Assembly: GCA_036782995.1 (NCBI GenBank)
Contig: DAIPXZ010000005.1
Coordinates: 1-64,000 of the forward strand
Length of the DNA: 64,000 nucleotides
DNA from: DAIPXZ01 sp036782995
Lineage (GTDB): Bacteria; Bacillota; Clostridia; Saccharofermentanales; Saccharofermentanaceae
Direction: 5' to 3'
The position numbers and the translations under genes were made by a program. Of the stretch, positions 18,824-27,196 are shown in pieces. The notes below the pieces were generated by a model. The model saw only the letters and a list, made by a program, of their open reading frames with translations. It was not told where the DNA came from and ran no database searches. Position 1 is the first letter of the stretch, and each line of letters begins with the position of its first letter.

Positions 18824-20185
18824 ATGAAAATAACTTGTGCAGGTGTTGGCTATGTTGGTCTGGTAACTGGTGTATGCTTAGCGAGCAAGGGACACGAGGT
18901 CACATTTTATGATGTTGACCCCCAAAAGATTGATATGCTGAAAAACAAACAACTCCCCATTTATGAAGAAGGATTACAAGAGCTTTTAGACGAATACTTT
19001 CATCGAATGTCCTTTACTTCGAAGCCAAGTGAAGCATATTCTTCATCCGATGTCATTATGATTGCTGTCGGTACGCCAGAAAAGAAAGACGGAAGTGCGA
19101 ATCTCACCTATGTATATTCCGTGGTTTCTGATATTGCCGAACATGTGAATCAAGATTGTGTTGTCGTTGTAAAATCTACCGTCCCGGTTGGTACCAATGA
19201 AAAAATTGAACGAGCACTCCTTCAAGAATTCCAAATCAGTAATACTAACAAACCTGATATTATGTTGGAAGTTGTTTCAAATCCGGAATTTCTGGCGCAG
19301 GGAACTGCTGTTGAGAATACATTGAATCCATCTCGAATCGTTATCGGTTCTGAAACAGAATGGGCGAAAAATGTTATAGATAAGGTTTATGCGGATTTCA
19401 AATGCCCGAAGGTATATACCGATCGCCAATCTGCCGAAATGATTAAGTATGCATCCAACGTTTTTCTTTCTGTGAAGATTTCGTTTATTAATGAAATCGC
19501 GAATCTTTGTGAAAAAATGGGTGCCAATGTCGAGGATGTAGCCATGGGAATGGGGCTTGATAATCGTATCGGTAATCAGTTTCTTCGTGCTGGTATTGGT
19601 TACGGTGGATCGTATTTTCCAAAAGATACGAAGGCATTACACTGGCTTTCGCAATATCAAAATTGCGAATTGAAAACGGTCAAGGCGGCAATAGAAGTGA
19701 ATCAGACGCAACGTTTTCGACCGATGCAACTTCTCTCCGCTGTATATGGCGAGTTAAGTGGTCTGTCCGTTGCTGTTCTTGGATTGTCATTTAAGCCGGG
19801 CACGGACGATGTCCGTGAATCTCCGTCACATACGATTATTCCATTATTACTTGATGAAAATGTTCTTGTTAAAGCATGGGATCCCATTGCAATCAATAAT
19901 TTTCAAAAAGTACATCCAGAATTAGAACATGATTCAAATATTGAGTACTATTCTTCGTTGACGGATTGTATCAAGGATACCGATGCCTGTATTATTTTGA
20001 CGGAATGGAACGATGTCAAAAATTTGTCGGAGAATGAATATATCAAGCTGATGCATCAACCTGTGATAATTGACGGAAGAAACTGCTATCCAATTGATCG
20101 ATTCCAATCTCATAATGTTACATATCTATCCATTGGAAGACCACAAAAATCAGTATCCAGGAGCGACATGTATGACTCAATTTGA
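18824..20185 (+). CDS. UDP-glucose 6-dehydrogenase homologue lacking the catalytic cysteine
   Basis: Family members oxidise UDP-glucose (or UDP-ManNAc and similar) to the uronic acid with two NAD+. The 453 residues are full length: N-terminal Rossmann motif GVGYVGLVTG, central KISFINEIANLCEK with the conserved Lys and Asn, and a C-terminal UDP-binding domain with LGLSFKPGTDDVRESPS. The active-site loop is normally GGSCFPKD; here it reads GGS-Tyr264-FPKD, with codon TAT (19613-19615) where a Cys codon is expected. That cysteine forms the thiohemiacetal needed for the second oxidation. Everything else looks preserved, so it may be inactive, stop at the aldehyde, or have a regulatory role. It overlaps vanZ by 14 bases. 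Confidence 0.85.
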   Translation: MKITCAGVGYVGLVTGVCLASKGHEVTFYDVDPQKIDMLKNKQLPIYEEGLQELLDEYFHRMSFTSKPSEAYSSSDVIMIAVGTPEKKDGSANLTYVYSVVSDIAEHVNQDCVVVVKSTVPVGTNEKIERALLQEFQISNTNKPDIMLEVVSNPEFLAQGTAVENTLNPSRIVIGSETEWAKNVIDKVYADFKCPKVYTDRQSAEMIKYASNVFLSVKISFINEIANLCEKMGANVEDVAMGMGLDNRIGNQFLRAGIGYGGSYFPKDTKALHWLSQYQNCELKTVKAAIEVNQTQRFRPMQLLSAVYGELSGLSVAVLGLSFKPGTDDVRESPSHTIIPLLLDENVLVKAWDPIAINNFQKVHPELEHDSNIEYYSSLTDCIKDTDACIILTEWNDVKNLSENEYIKLMHQPVIIDGRNCYPIDRFQSHNVTYLSIGRPQKSVSRSDMYDSI

Positions 20186-20717
20186 CAATGATTCAAAACA
20201 AAAAACTTTTCATCCACTTTACTTGGTTGTGTCGATTTTCATGTGGCTGATAGTGGTGGCATGGATGGCAGTTATTTTCTCTTTGTCATCAGAAACTGGT
20301 GTAGAATCGGCAAATAGGGCGGCGTCTTTTGCTACGCAAGTAAACCAAACAACGACGCTTAGTTTTGGGAGCGAAGTGATTCGTTTGGCTGCGCATGTTT
20401 TTGAGTATACAATACTTGCAGGATTTAGCTATATTGCATTATTTACGACCAATCACATTTCCAAGGATTATGCATATAAAGAAAATGCAGACAAAAAACT
20501 GAAAACCAATAACGAAATGTATATCTCATTTACACTTTGGATTGTAGCTTTTTTTGCGGTATCGGATGAATACCATCAACTCTTTGTGAACGGTAGAGAA
20601 GGCTCTGTGTTGGATTGTGTGATTGATTTTGCAGGTCCGATTCTATTGATGGTCATCATTCGAATAATTGTTTCTGTCCGAATGGTACTTGAAAAGAAAA
20701 AGAATATTGTAGCTTAA
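20172..20717 (+). CDS. VanZ-like membrane protein
   Basis: 181 residues with about four membrane helices and the VanZ-type pattern of a first helix followed by FSLSSETG, then HVFEYTILA and SDEYHQLFVNGREGS. VanZ relatives are linked to teicoplanin resistance and to envelope phenotypes, but the biochemical role is not known. The ATG at 20172 is chosen because AGGAG at 20159-20163 is properly spaced; it lies inside the end of the UDP-sugar dehydrogenase gene, so the two are translationally coupled. A strong terminator follows. Confidence 0.75.
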   Translation: MTQFDNDSKQKTFHPLYLVVSIFMWLIVVAWMAVIFSLSSETGVESANRAASFATQVNQTTTLSFGSEVIRLAAHVFEYTILAGFSYIALFTTNHISKDYAYKENADKKLKTNNEMYISFTLWIVAFFAVSDEYHQLFVNGREGSVLDCVIDFAGPILLMVIIRIIVSVRMVLEKKKNIVA

Positions 20718-20765
20718 CTTCTATCAAAAAAGCGATTAATTCGCTACTCTTTCTTGAATAAAATG

Positions 20766-20815
20766 AATCACGGCATCGATTTCCTTTGTGGGTTACGATG
20801 CCGTGATTATTTTTT
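20766..20815 (+). terminator. rho-independent terminator after vanZ
   Basis: AATCACGGCATCG (20766-20778) pairs perfectly with CGATGCCGTGATT (20796-20808), followed by ATTTTTT. Confidence 0.9.
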
Positions 20816-20878
20816 ATACTATTGTTCCATTATGCAATAATGTTGATTCGGTTGAAGCTTGTTGAAATACAGAAAACG

Positions 20879-22057
20879 TTAAGACCAAGTGGTCTTTGCA
20901 CTTTCGGTATTTCTTACAATACCGATGAAGGATTTACCAGCGTTCACGTTTACTTCGTTTCCATCCGTATCAAATACGAGAATGGGATCATTTGGAGAAG
21001 CTTTGGTCCACGTAATGTGAATAAGCTGTCCGTTAGTTACATAATAACCGTCACCACCTTGTTCGAGGTAGGCATCAATTGTTGTATCACCGTGTGGTTG
21101 GATATTTGCAAAGAGAACGAAAACGTTAGTAAAGCAAAGTTGTTCACCTGTTGTTTCATCGATTTGCGGACTATCGCTGTATTGGCTCTTGTAATAAACT
21201 TTCTTTGCTTCGTCATATACAAAGTGAGCATCATCGTTATTTGCCGAGAAATAAACGTTAATATCGGTACAAGCCTCTGCACCAACGGTAGTGGATTGGC
21301 CGAAAGGCACAAAATTAAAGATTTGAGTTGTTTCGCCTTCTCGTGAAATGTTTAAGAACTCGATAGCGCGCAGTAACTGCGTACCATTAGTAACTGCTGT
21401 GTGCTCGAGGTCACGTTCGCTTCTCCAAGTACGGTCACGCCAGAAGAAAAGACCGCTGCCCAATTCAATCTGCCCGTCAGTCGAGCTGTTGATGCCTGCA
21501 TCATAGTTGTTTCCGTCAACATGATCAATTCCATATTGAACCAAGTGATCTGGAACGCGTGCATTTTTTCCGAAGTGAATGAAAATGGAATTCGTACCTG
21601 CACAAAGGTCAGATGCGATGATTCTTGCGCTTCGCAAAGACCCGATTTCCGGAACAGAAGAAATATCGGCAAAGAGGGCCAACATACGCGTTTGTCCGCC
21701 TTCTGTTTCATATTCATAAATTACATCGGCACGGCTGGTACCTTTGGATGGATTGGCAAGAATATGATTGTTTACAACAATGCCGCAAGAACGCATTCCT
21801 TCATTATCCGGCTCCATGTTTTGGACACCAGTTAATGGATTCAATGCAAAGGGTGAATCCGGCGAAATTAAAGGATTTGAAGTTGTTTCTGTTGTTGATT
21901 CTATTGTGCTAGTATCGCTAGTGAGTGTCGAATTATCTGATACAACTGATGATGAATCAGTTTCTGCTTTTTTGTCTTTTTTACATGCTGTCATTGGCAG
22001 AATAAACATGATTAATGCCAATGACAAAATGGCTACTTGTTTTACTTTTTTGTTCAT
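20879..22057 (-). CDS. DUF3048 (YerB-like) lipoprotein
   Basis: 392 residues. A signal peptide ends in a lipobox (PMTAC) with lipidated Cys25, followed by a Ser/Thr-rich linker (to about residue 70) and the DUF3048 domain. Typical stretches are NPLTGVQNM, SRADVIYEYETEGG and GSLRSARIIA. YerB of Bacillus subtilis belongs here; its function is unknown, and a cell-surface or wall role is assumed. The start at 22057 is preferred because AAAGGAG precedes it; a longer in-frame reading lacks a ribosome site. It is divergent from the LCP gene, from which it is separated by a 131-base shared control region. Confidence 0.82.
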   Translation of the reverse strand: MNKKVKQVAILSLALIMFILPMTACKKDKKAETDSSSVVSDNSTLTSDTSTIESTTETTSNPLISPDSPFALNPLTGVQNMEPDNEGMRSCGIVVNNHILANPSKGTSRADVIYEYETEGGQTRMLALFADISSVPEIGSLRSARIIASDLCAGTNSIFIHFGKNARVPDHLVQYGIDHVDGNNYDAGINSSTDGQIELGSGLFFWRDRTWRSERDLEHTAVTNGTQLLRAIEFLNISREGETTQIFNFVPFGQSTTVGAEACTDINVYFSANNDDAHFVYDEAKKVYYKSQYSDSPQIDETTGEQLCFTNVFVLFANIQPHGDTTIDAYLEQGGDGYYVTNGQLIHITWTKASPNDPILVFDTDGNEVNVNAGKSFIGIVRNTESAKTTWS

Positions 22058-22125
22058 ATAATGTGCTCCTTTTATTAATCTTGTACTATTGTAACACAAT
22101 TATTTTTCTTCGATGTTCAATAACA

Positions 22126-22154
22126 TTGAAATCAATCGAGAAATCATTTATTAT
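22126..22154 (+). promoter_or_regulatory. sigma-A promoter of the LCP gene
   Basis: TTGAAA (22126-22131), a 17-base spacer and TATTAT (22149-22154), 35 bases before the LCP start. On the other strand an extended -10 (TGTTACAAT) for the lipoprotein gene lies near 22090-22098. Confidence 0.6.
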
Positions 22155-22188
22155 AAGCGCATGCGTTTATGAAAGCGAGGGTTTTACT

Positions 22189-23298
22189 ATGAGTAAAGAA
22201 CAATCGCGAAACAATCAATCGAAAGAAAATGAGCGTAAATCCAGCAAAAAGACCATTGTTATTAAGGTCATTTGCTATATTTTGGTTGCTCTTTTAGGTT
22301 TGGGTATTGGTTCTTTCAGCTATTTGTACAAGGTTTTAGGCGGATTTATTTTCGTAAATACTCCCTTTGTTAGTGCCGATGATTATGAGACAATTGACAT
22401 TGGAGCTTTAGATGATGTCGAAATTTCCGATGGTGATACTACTTCTTCATGGGCAGACGGTGGCCATACTCGCGTTTATGTGAATGAGGACTTCCCGATA
22501 AAGAAAGTGGCTCAAAAGGATAAAGATGTCGAAAATATTTTGGTTTTTGGTGTTGATTCACGTGGCTCGGATGACTACAAATGTCGTGCCGATGCGATCA
22601 TGATTGTATCGCTTGATAAAAATACGAATTGCGTAAAGCTTATTTCTTTAATGCGTGATACGGGCGTTACGATTGAAGGCCGTTCTTCAACCGATAAACT
22701 GACACATTCATATGCATATGGCGGTGTTGGACTATTGATTAATACTATTAATGACAATTTCGGACTCGATATACAGCGTTTTGTTATGCTCGATTTCAAC
22801 AGTTCTGCCAATATTATTGACTTAGTCGGCGGTGTTACGATTGATGTCCAAGCAGGCGAAGTGAAATATGCAAATCACAGTATCAATGAACAAAACATGC
22901 TCTTGAATTCAAATACGGAGCTTTTGTCACATGCTGGTGCACAATCATTAAATGGAATACAGGCGATTGCGTGGTCACGTATTCGTTATTTGGATTCTGA
23001 TTTCGTGCGTTCGAGCCGTCAAAGAGTATTAGCAACGGCATTGATGCAAAAGGTCGCAAACATGGGCAGATTGGACCAAATGGCTTTGCTTGAGGATTCT
23101 GCAGGAATGTTTGAAACAAATATGACATCTGTTGATTTAATGCGTGTTGGTCTTGATGCCGTTGATTTGCTCGGAACGATGAAAGAATATCGTGTTCCGG
23201 TAGATGGTATGTATACAGTTCAATCCAATCCTTGGATGATGCTGGTCGATTGGGAACGTCAGCTCGATGAGCTACATGCATTTATATGGGAGGAATAA
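22189..23298 (+). CDS. LytR-CpsA-Psr (LCP) family cell-wall glycopolymer ligase
   Basis: Attaches lipid-linked anionic polymers (teichoic acid or capsule) to peptidoglycan outside the membrane. It has 369 residues: a short cytoplasmic, highly charged N-terminus, one membrane helix around residues 22-47, a linker, and the LCP domain with NILVFGVDSRG, DAIMIVSLD, LMRDTGV and the DLVGGVTIDV region. The ATG at 22189 has GAGGG ahead of it; a longer upstream reading is out of keeping with the family. The pseudophosphatase gene follows 4 bases after the stop. Confidence 0.88.
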   Translation: MSKEQSRNNQSKENERKSSKKTIVIKVICYILVALLGLGIGSFSYLYKVLGGFIFVNTPFVSADDYETIDIGALDDVEISDGDTTSSWADGGHTRVYVNEDFPIKKVAQKDKDVENILVFGVDSRGSDDYKCRADAIMIVSLDKNTNCVKLISLMRDTGVTIEGRSSTDKLTHSYAYGGVGLLINTINDNFGLDIQRFVMLDFNSSANIIDLVGGVTIDVQAGEVKYANHSINEQNMLLNSNTELLSHAGAQSLNGIQAIAWSRIRYLDSDFVRSSRQRVLATALMQKVANMGRLDQMALLEDSAGMFETNMTSVDLMRVGLDAVDLLGTMKEYRVPVDGMYTVQSNPWMMLVDWERQLDELHAFIWEE

Positions 23299-23302
23299 TC
23301 AA

Positions 23303-24943
23303 ATGAGTAAGACTGTTTCTTCTGTAGTATGTGAAACCAATCAAATCTTAGGAAAAAATCAGGAAAATGTTTTTTTCCATAGTCTATATCGTTTACCAAA
23401 TGAGTACTCGAGATCATTTGTGCGCACTGCGCATTCAACTTCACCAATACAGATATGTGCGGTTTTTTCCGCTCAAGGAAATGACACTTTATCTGCCATG
23501 GCATTACAAGAAGCTATGAAGAATCTTCATGCTATCGTAAATCAAGTTGAGATGCGTTCAGTGCTGGATTTTGAATCCTTTTCTGCACAGGTTACAACTG
23601 CCCTAAATAATGTCATTTGCAACATGTCACTTGCGAATAACCAAGCGCCACTTCGCGTTTCTATGACGATGGCAATTATTGAAGGAGATACATTACGTAT
23701 TATCAGCATCGGTAATACGAAGGCCTTGCTTTATCGCGGAGGTCGATTAATCTCATTAACTGAGGAGCAAACCCAAGCACATAGTTATGTACAAATGGGT
23801 GTTATTCCTAAAGAAGCAGAAGCGACTCATCCAGATCGAAACACATTAACACAGTATCTTGGACGATTCCCACAAGAAGGCCCAATTTTACCTGAAAAGA
23901 AAGTTCACATGAAGTTGTGTGACGGCGATGAGATCATTTTGTTGGGCACGGGTATTACACAAGGTTTGAAGCCGCAAATGATAGGTGCTTTGGTTGCAAA
24001 ACCGACTCAGCCAGAAACAAAAGCGAGCGAGCTAGTTTCTCTTGCAATGCAAATGGGCACGAATTATGGATTAACTGCTGCAGTTATGCTTATTGAAAGC
24101 ACATTGATTCTTCCTGGCGATGCTAATCTGATGGGAGCAGCTGCACCTGTTGCCGCAGTCCCCACGCCGGTTGCGCCGATTGATGGAACAAGAGTTGCTC
24201 CGACACTTTCTCAAGAAGATGTTCTTGCAGATAACGTAGAAGAGAATGGTAATGACGAATCCGATGTGTCACGAGTATCGGAAGAAGACGAAGGCAAAGA
24301 AAAGAAGAAGAGACTCATGAAAAATATTTTGATTCCAATTTGTATTTTCGCTGCATGCTTCCTGATTGGGTTTGGTGGTATGTATGTTCTTTTCAATGCA
24401 GGTCACTGGAAAGATAGCAAGGTTACGACAGAGCCGACTGTCAACACAAATGATGTAATGAATCAAGTCATGTATTCACTTGGTGATTCGACACCACTTT
24501 ATGTAGAAGAATCACTAGAAAGCAACATCCTTCTGTATTTAACACGTGGAGAAGCAGTTACGATGCTTGCGACAAATGCAAGCTTCTCAAAGGTAATCAC
24601 ATCATCTGGTGTAACGGGTTATTGTATTACTGCCATGATAAGCGCAGAGGATCCAACGATTGGTGAGACTTTACCTATTATGGAAGCTGACCCGACACCG
24701 GCATCGATAACTGAGCAATCTGAGACAGCTCCGACGGATACATTACCATCGGAAACAACATTACCGCCAGTCACATCAGAAGAAACGACTGTTCCGTCTA
24801 CAGATGCATCCGTTCCAACAGATCCGAGCAATACGGAGCCGTCAACTTCACCATCTGAAACAACAGCACCGACAACGGAACCATCTGAACCAACGACTAC
24901 GGCTCCATCAGAAACGACCACGGCTTCGACTGAAGAGATTTAA
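23303..24943 (+). CDS. membrane-anchored PP2C-like pseudophosphatase with extracellular SH3-like domain
   Basis: 546 residues in four parts: a PP2C/PPM-fold domain (about 1-270), a charged linker, one membrane helix (about 340-363), an SH3-like domain (about 385-445) and a Thr/Ser/Pro/Glu-rich tail to the C-terminus. The PP2C fold is recognised from ISIGNTKALLYRGGRL followed by LTEEQTQAH, and RNTLTQYLG. The metal-binding residues are gone: the usual VADGMGG is VFSAQGN (Ser56 for Asp), the usual GDSR is GNTK (Asn138), SDGL is GTGI, and the final Asp-Asn is missing. Family knowledge predicts no phosphatase activity. The likely role is sensing or signalling across the membrane, coupled to the LCP gene 4 bases upstream. 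GGGAGG precedes the ATG. Confidence 0.75.
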   Translation: MSKTVSSVVCETNQILGKNQENVFFHSLYRLPNEYSRSFVRTAHSTSPIQICAVFSAQGNDTLSAMALQEAMKNLHAIVNQVEMRSVLDFESFSAQVTTALNNVICNMSLANNQAPLRVSMTMAIIEGDTLRIISIGNTKALLYRGGRLISLTEEQTQAHSYVQMGVIPKEAEATHPDRNTLTQYLGRFPQEGPILPEKKVHMKLCDGDEIILLGTGITQGLKPQMIGALVAKPTQPETKASELVSLAMQMGTNYGLTAAVMLIESTLILPGDANLMGAAAPVAAVPTPVAPIDGTRVAPTLSQEDVLADNVEENGNDESDVSRVSEEDEGKEKKKRLMKNILIPICIFAACFLIGFGGMYVLFNAGHWKDSKVTTEPTVNTNDVMNQVMYSLGDSTPLYVEESLESNILLYLTRGEAVTMLATNASFSKVITSSGVTGYCITAMISAEDPTIGETLPIMEADPTPASITEQSETAPTDTLPSETTLPPVTSEETTVPSTDASVPTDPSNTEPSTSPSETTAPTTEPSEPTTTAPSETTTASTEEI

Positions 24944-24964
24944 TGACATAGAAATGTATGCACT

Positions 24965-24997
24965 AAAAAGACCGCCTGATATTTCGGACGGTCTTTT
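24965..24997. terminator. bidirectional terminator between pseudophosphatase and aspartate kinase genes
   Basis: AAAAAGACCG (24965-24974) pairs with CGGTCTTTT (24989-24997), with A and T runs suited to both strands. Confidence 0.8.
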
Positions 24998-25046
24998 ATT
25001 TGTGTTTCTTTTTTGATATGAAGGAATCGAGGATTGAACAAAATAA

Positions 25047-26393
25047 TCAGCCGAAGAATTCTTTGTATAGTACTCGTACGGCATAAGAACAATACTCTTC
25101 ACGAACACCGAACATAACGGAAATCTCTGATGCTCCTTGGTTAATGATTTCTAAGTTGATACCAGCTTTACTTAATGCAGTTGCGGCACGTGCCGTTGTA
25201 CCAACCGTATTTGCCATGGCTTCACCAACAATCATGACAATGGCTAAATCGCGATTGACTGAAATCTCGTCCACTTGCAATTCAATACTGATTCTCTCGA
25301 TGACACGTCTTTCTTTTTCTGCTGTGAAGTCAGCCGAACGCAAGATAATAGAGATGGAATCAATACCTGACGGCATATGTTCAACAGAGAGCCCTTCGTC
25401 GGCAATGATAGAAAGCACCTTCACCACGAAGCCAACCTCACGATTCATGAGATACTTGCTCATATTCAATGTGCAGAAACCTTTTTCACCAGCAATACCG
25501 GTTACTAAAGAATCATAGTTTCTTCTTTTTGAAACGATACGTGTTCCTTTGCTGGATGGATTGTTTGTATTTCGAATGTGAACCGGAATACCTTTTACAA
25601 ATGCAGGGTAAAGTGCTTCTTCATGAAGTACGGAGAATCCAGCATATGCGAGCTCACGCATTTCGTCGTAGGTGATTTCATTAACAGGGAAGGGATTAGA
25701 AACAAGATTTGGATTGACAGCATACACATTGTCGACATCTGTCCAGTTTTCATAAACAGAAGCATGTAGAGAAGCAGCCAAAATGGCACCGGTAATGTCT
25801 GAACCACCACGAGAAAATGTGATGACCTTGCCATCTTTTGAATAACCAAAGAAACCAGGGAAAACACAAATTCCATCTAGCTCAGCAAGTAGGGCGAGCT
25901 GATCGTAGGACTCCGGAAGGACAGTAACGTGTCCCATCTCACTCTTCAAGAAAAGACCAGCTACCTTTGGATTACAATAATTTGCCTTAAAGCCGATTTT
26001 ATTTAAATAGGAAGCAACCAAGCGCGCGCAACAATCTTCACCCAATGCTTTGACTGCATCCATGTAAGCTTCGGAAGAATCAGCCTTTTCGATAACTCGC
26101 GTCCGAATGGCTTCTTCAATAGATGGCATGACATCTTTGATATCCAGTTCTTCGCAAATGGACGAATAACGATTTAATACTGCATCTAGTTCGCGATTGC
26201 CTGCTTGCCCAGCGATGCGAGCATCAGCTAAAGCAATCAATAAATCCGTAACCTTTATATCGTCAGAATAACGTTTTCCAGGCGCGGAAACCACCAAAAC
26301 CTTACGATCTTCGTCACTGGTCAAAATTGAACATACTTTTTTGATTTGTGCGGCGTCCGCAAGGGAAGAACCGCCGAATTTTGCTACTTTCAT
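25047..26393 (-). CDS. lysC: aspartate kinase
   Basis: Phosphorylates aspartate, the first step toward lysine, diaminopimelate, threonine and methionine. It has 448 residues. The N-terminal kinase domain opens with VAKFGGSSLAD and contains the SRGGSDITGA nucleotide site. Two C-terminal ACT domains for feedback control follow, including the GIAGEKGFCTLNM and VMIVGEAMANTVG stretches. The length and layout fit the monofunctional class. The leader holds a hairpin that covers part of the ribosome site. No lysine riboswitch is seen in the short leader. Confidence 0.92.
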   Translation of the reverse strand: MKVAKFGGSSLADAAQIKKVCSILTSDEDRKVLVVSAPGKRYSDDIKVTDLLIALADARIAGQAGNRELDAVLNRYSSICEELDIKDVMPSIEEAIRTRVIEKADSSEAYMDAVKALGEDCCARLVASYLNKIGFKANYCNPKVAGLFLKSEMGHVTVLPESYDQLALLAELDGICVFPGFFGYSKDGKVITFSRGGSDITGAILAASLHASVYENWTDVDNVYAVNPNLVSNPFPVNEITYDEMRELAYAGFSVLHEEALYPAFVKGIPVHIRNTNNPSSKGTRIVSKRRNYDSLVTGIAGEKGFCTLNMSKYLMNREVGFVVKVLSIIADEGLSVEHMPSGIDSISIILRSADFTAEKERRVIERISIELQVDEISVNRDLAIVMIVGEAMANTVGTTARAATALSKAGINLEIINQGASEISVMFGVREEYCSYAVRVLYKEFFG

Positions 26394-26402
26394 ATTCTTA
26401 CT

Positions 26403-26416
26403 CCGAGATGTCTCGG
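26403..26416 (-). promoter_or_regulatory. hairpin over the aspartate kinase ribosome site
   Basis: On the mRNA, CCGAGACATCTCGG can form a 5-bp stem with a 4-base loop. The last GG of the stem begins the GGAG that is 7 bases from the start codon; a second GAGGAGG lies upstream of the hairpin. The geometry suggests translational control, but this is an inference. Confidence 0.4.
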
Positions 26417-26441
26417 ATCCTCCTCAAATGATTGATAAGTA

Positions 26442-26471
26442 ATTATATATGTAAAAAGACAGATTTATCAA
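26442..26471 (-). promoter_or_regulatory. sigma-A promoter of the aspartate kinase gene
   Basis: Minus strand TTGATA (26471-26466), an 18-base spacer and TATAAT (26447-26442). The leader would be only about 40 bases long. Confidence 0.55.
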
Positions 26472-26571
26472 GACAAATGAAGGATAAAGCGCAGTGTAAA
26501 ATGACGATTTTCCTTGCGAAATGAGGGGTTCATTGATATTCTCTTATAAGAATTGAACGAAGGAGACTACT

Positions 26572-27063
26572 ATGTGCAAAGCTATGGTGCCGGATCGATG
26601 CGTCGATGCGATGATGAATATTGATTATGAAGCACTTCGAGACGAAGGCTACAAATATGCATTTCTGGATTTTGACAACACGATGGCTGAGGATCATGCC
26701 AAGGAACCGTCGCAGCTTTCTTTTGCAATTCTGGAAAAATTGCAATCAGCAGGTTTTTCATGTTGTCTTGTTTCAAATGCAAAATCGACACGATCTGCGG
26801 ATGTCGCCAAGCTTCTTGGGATTCCTTGCGTATCCTATGCCAATAAGCCGTCTCCGTCTGGACTTCTGAAAGCTATGAAACTGATTTCTGCAGAAAAAGA
26901 GAAGTCCATTATGTTCGGAGATCAAGTCTTTACGGATATTATTGCTGGTAATCGAGCGGGAATATGTACTTATTTAGTGACTCCGGTCAGCAAAAAAGAG
27001 GTTTTTTATGTGCGTTTGAAACGTCCATTTGAGAAAATCGTCCGCTTTTTTTGCCGTTTTTGA
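26572..27063 (+). CDS. YqeG family HAD phosphatase
   Basis: 163 residues of the HAD superfamily, subfamily IIIA. The nucleophile motif is FLDFDNTM (motif I, DxDxT), motif II is LVSNAK, and the acidic motif IV is GDQVFTDI followed by GNRAG. This pattern is that of YqeG, a poorly characterised phosphatase conserved in Firmicutes; phosphatidylglycerophosphate phosphatase relatives (GEP4/PgpP) share it. AAGGAG precedes the ATG. In other Firmicutes yqeG heads a ribosome-assembly operon, which is not the case here. Confidence 0.82.
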   Translation: MCKAMVPDRCVDAMMNIDYEALRDEGYKYAFLDFDNTMAEDHAKEPSQLSFAILEKLQSAGFSCCLVSNAKSTRSADVAKLLGIPCVSYANKPSPSGLLKAMKLISAEKEKSIMFGDQVFTDIIAGNRAGICTYLVTPVSKKEVFYVRLKRPFEKIVRFFCRF

Positions 27064-27113
27064 CAAATCAACGTGAAAACAGGTTATTTTCATGTATCTT
27101 TCAAGTTTTTGGG

Positions 27114-27142
27114 TTGCGGATTTGAAAATGGTCAAGTAAAAT
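27114..27142 (+). promoter_or_regulatory. sigma-A promoter of efp and the downstream run
   Basis: TTGCGG (27114-27119), 17-base spacer, TAAAAT (27137-27142), 55 bases before the efp start. Confidence 0.5.
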
Positions 27143-27196
27143 ACTATAGCATAAGAAAATTGATTAATATTTGCTTTGTTTCGAGAGGAGTTATTT

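Noticed and set aside
20822..21346. 174-codon open frame on the plus strand
   Set aside because: Lies entirely opposite the DUF3048 gene, has no family likeness and a cysteine-rich, gene-unlike composition.
24619..24921. 100-codon open frame on the minus strand rich in Val, Gly, Ser and Asp
   Set aside because: It is the antisense of the low-complexity Thr/Ser/Glu/Pro tail of the pseudophosphatase; repetitive codons keep it open. No ribosome site.
26394..26441. Possible lysine riboswitch before the aspartate kinase gene
   Set aside because: The predicted leader is about 40 bases, far too short for a lysine riboswitch.
27075..27091. Terminator after the YqeG gene (GAAAA/TTTTC stem)
   Set aside because: The stem is only 5 AT-rich pairs and no T run follows.
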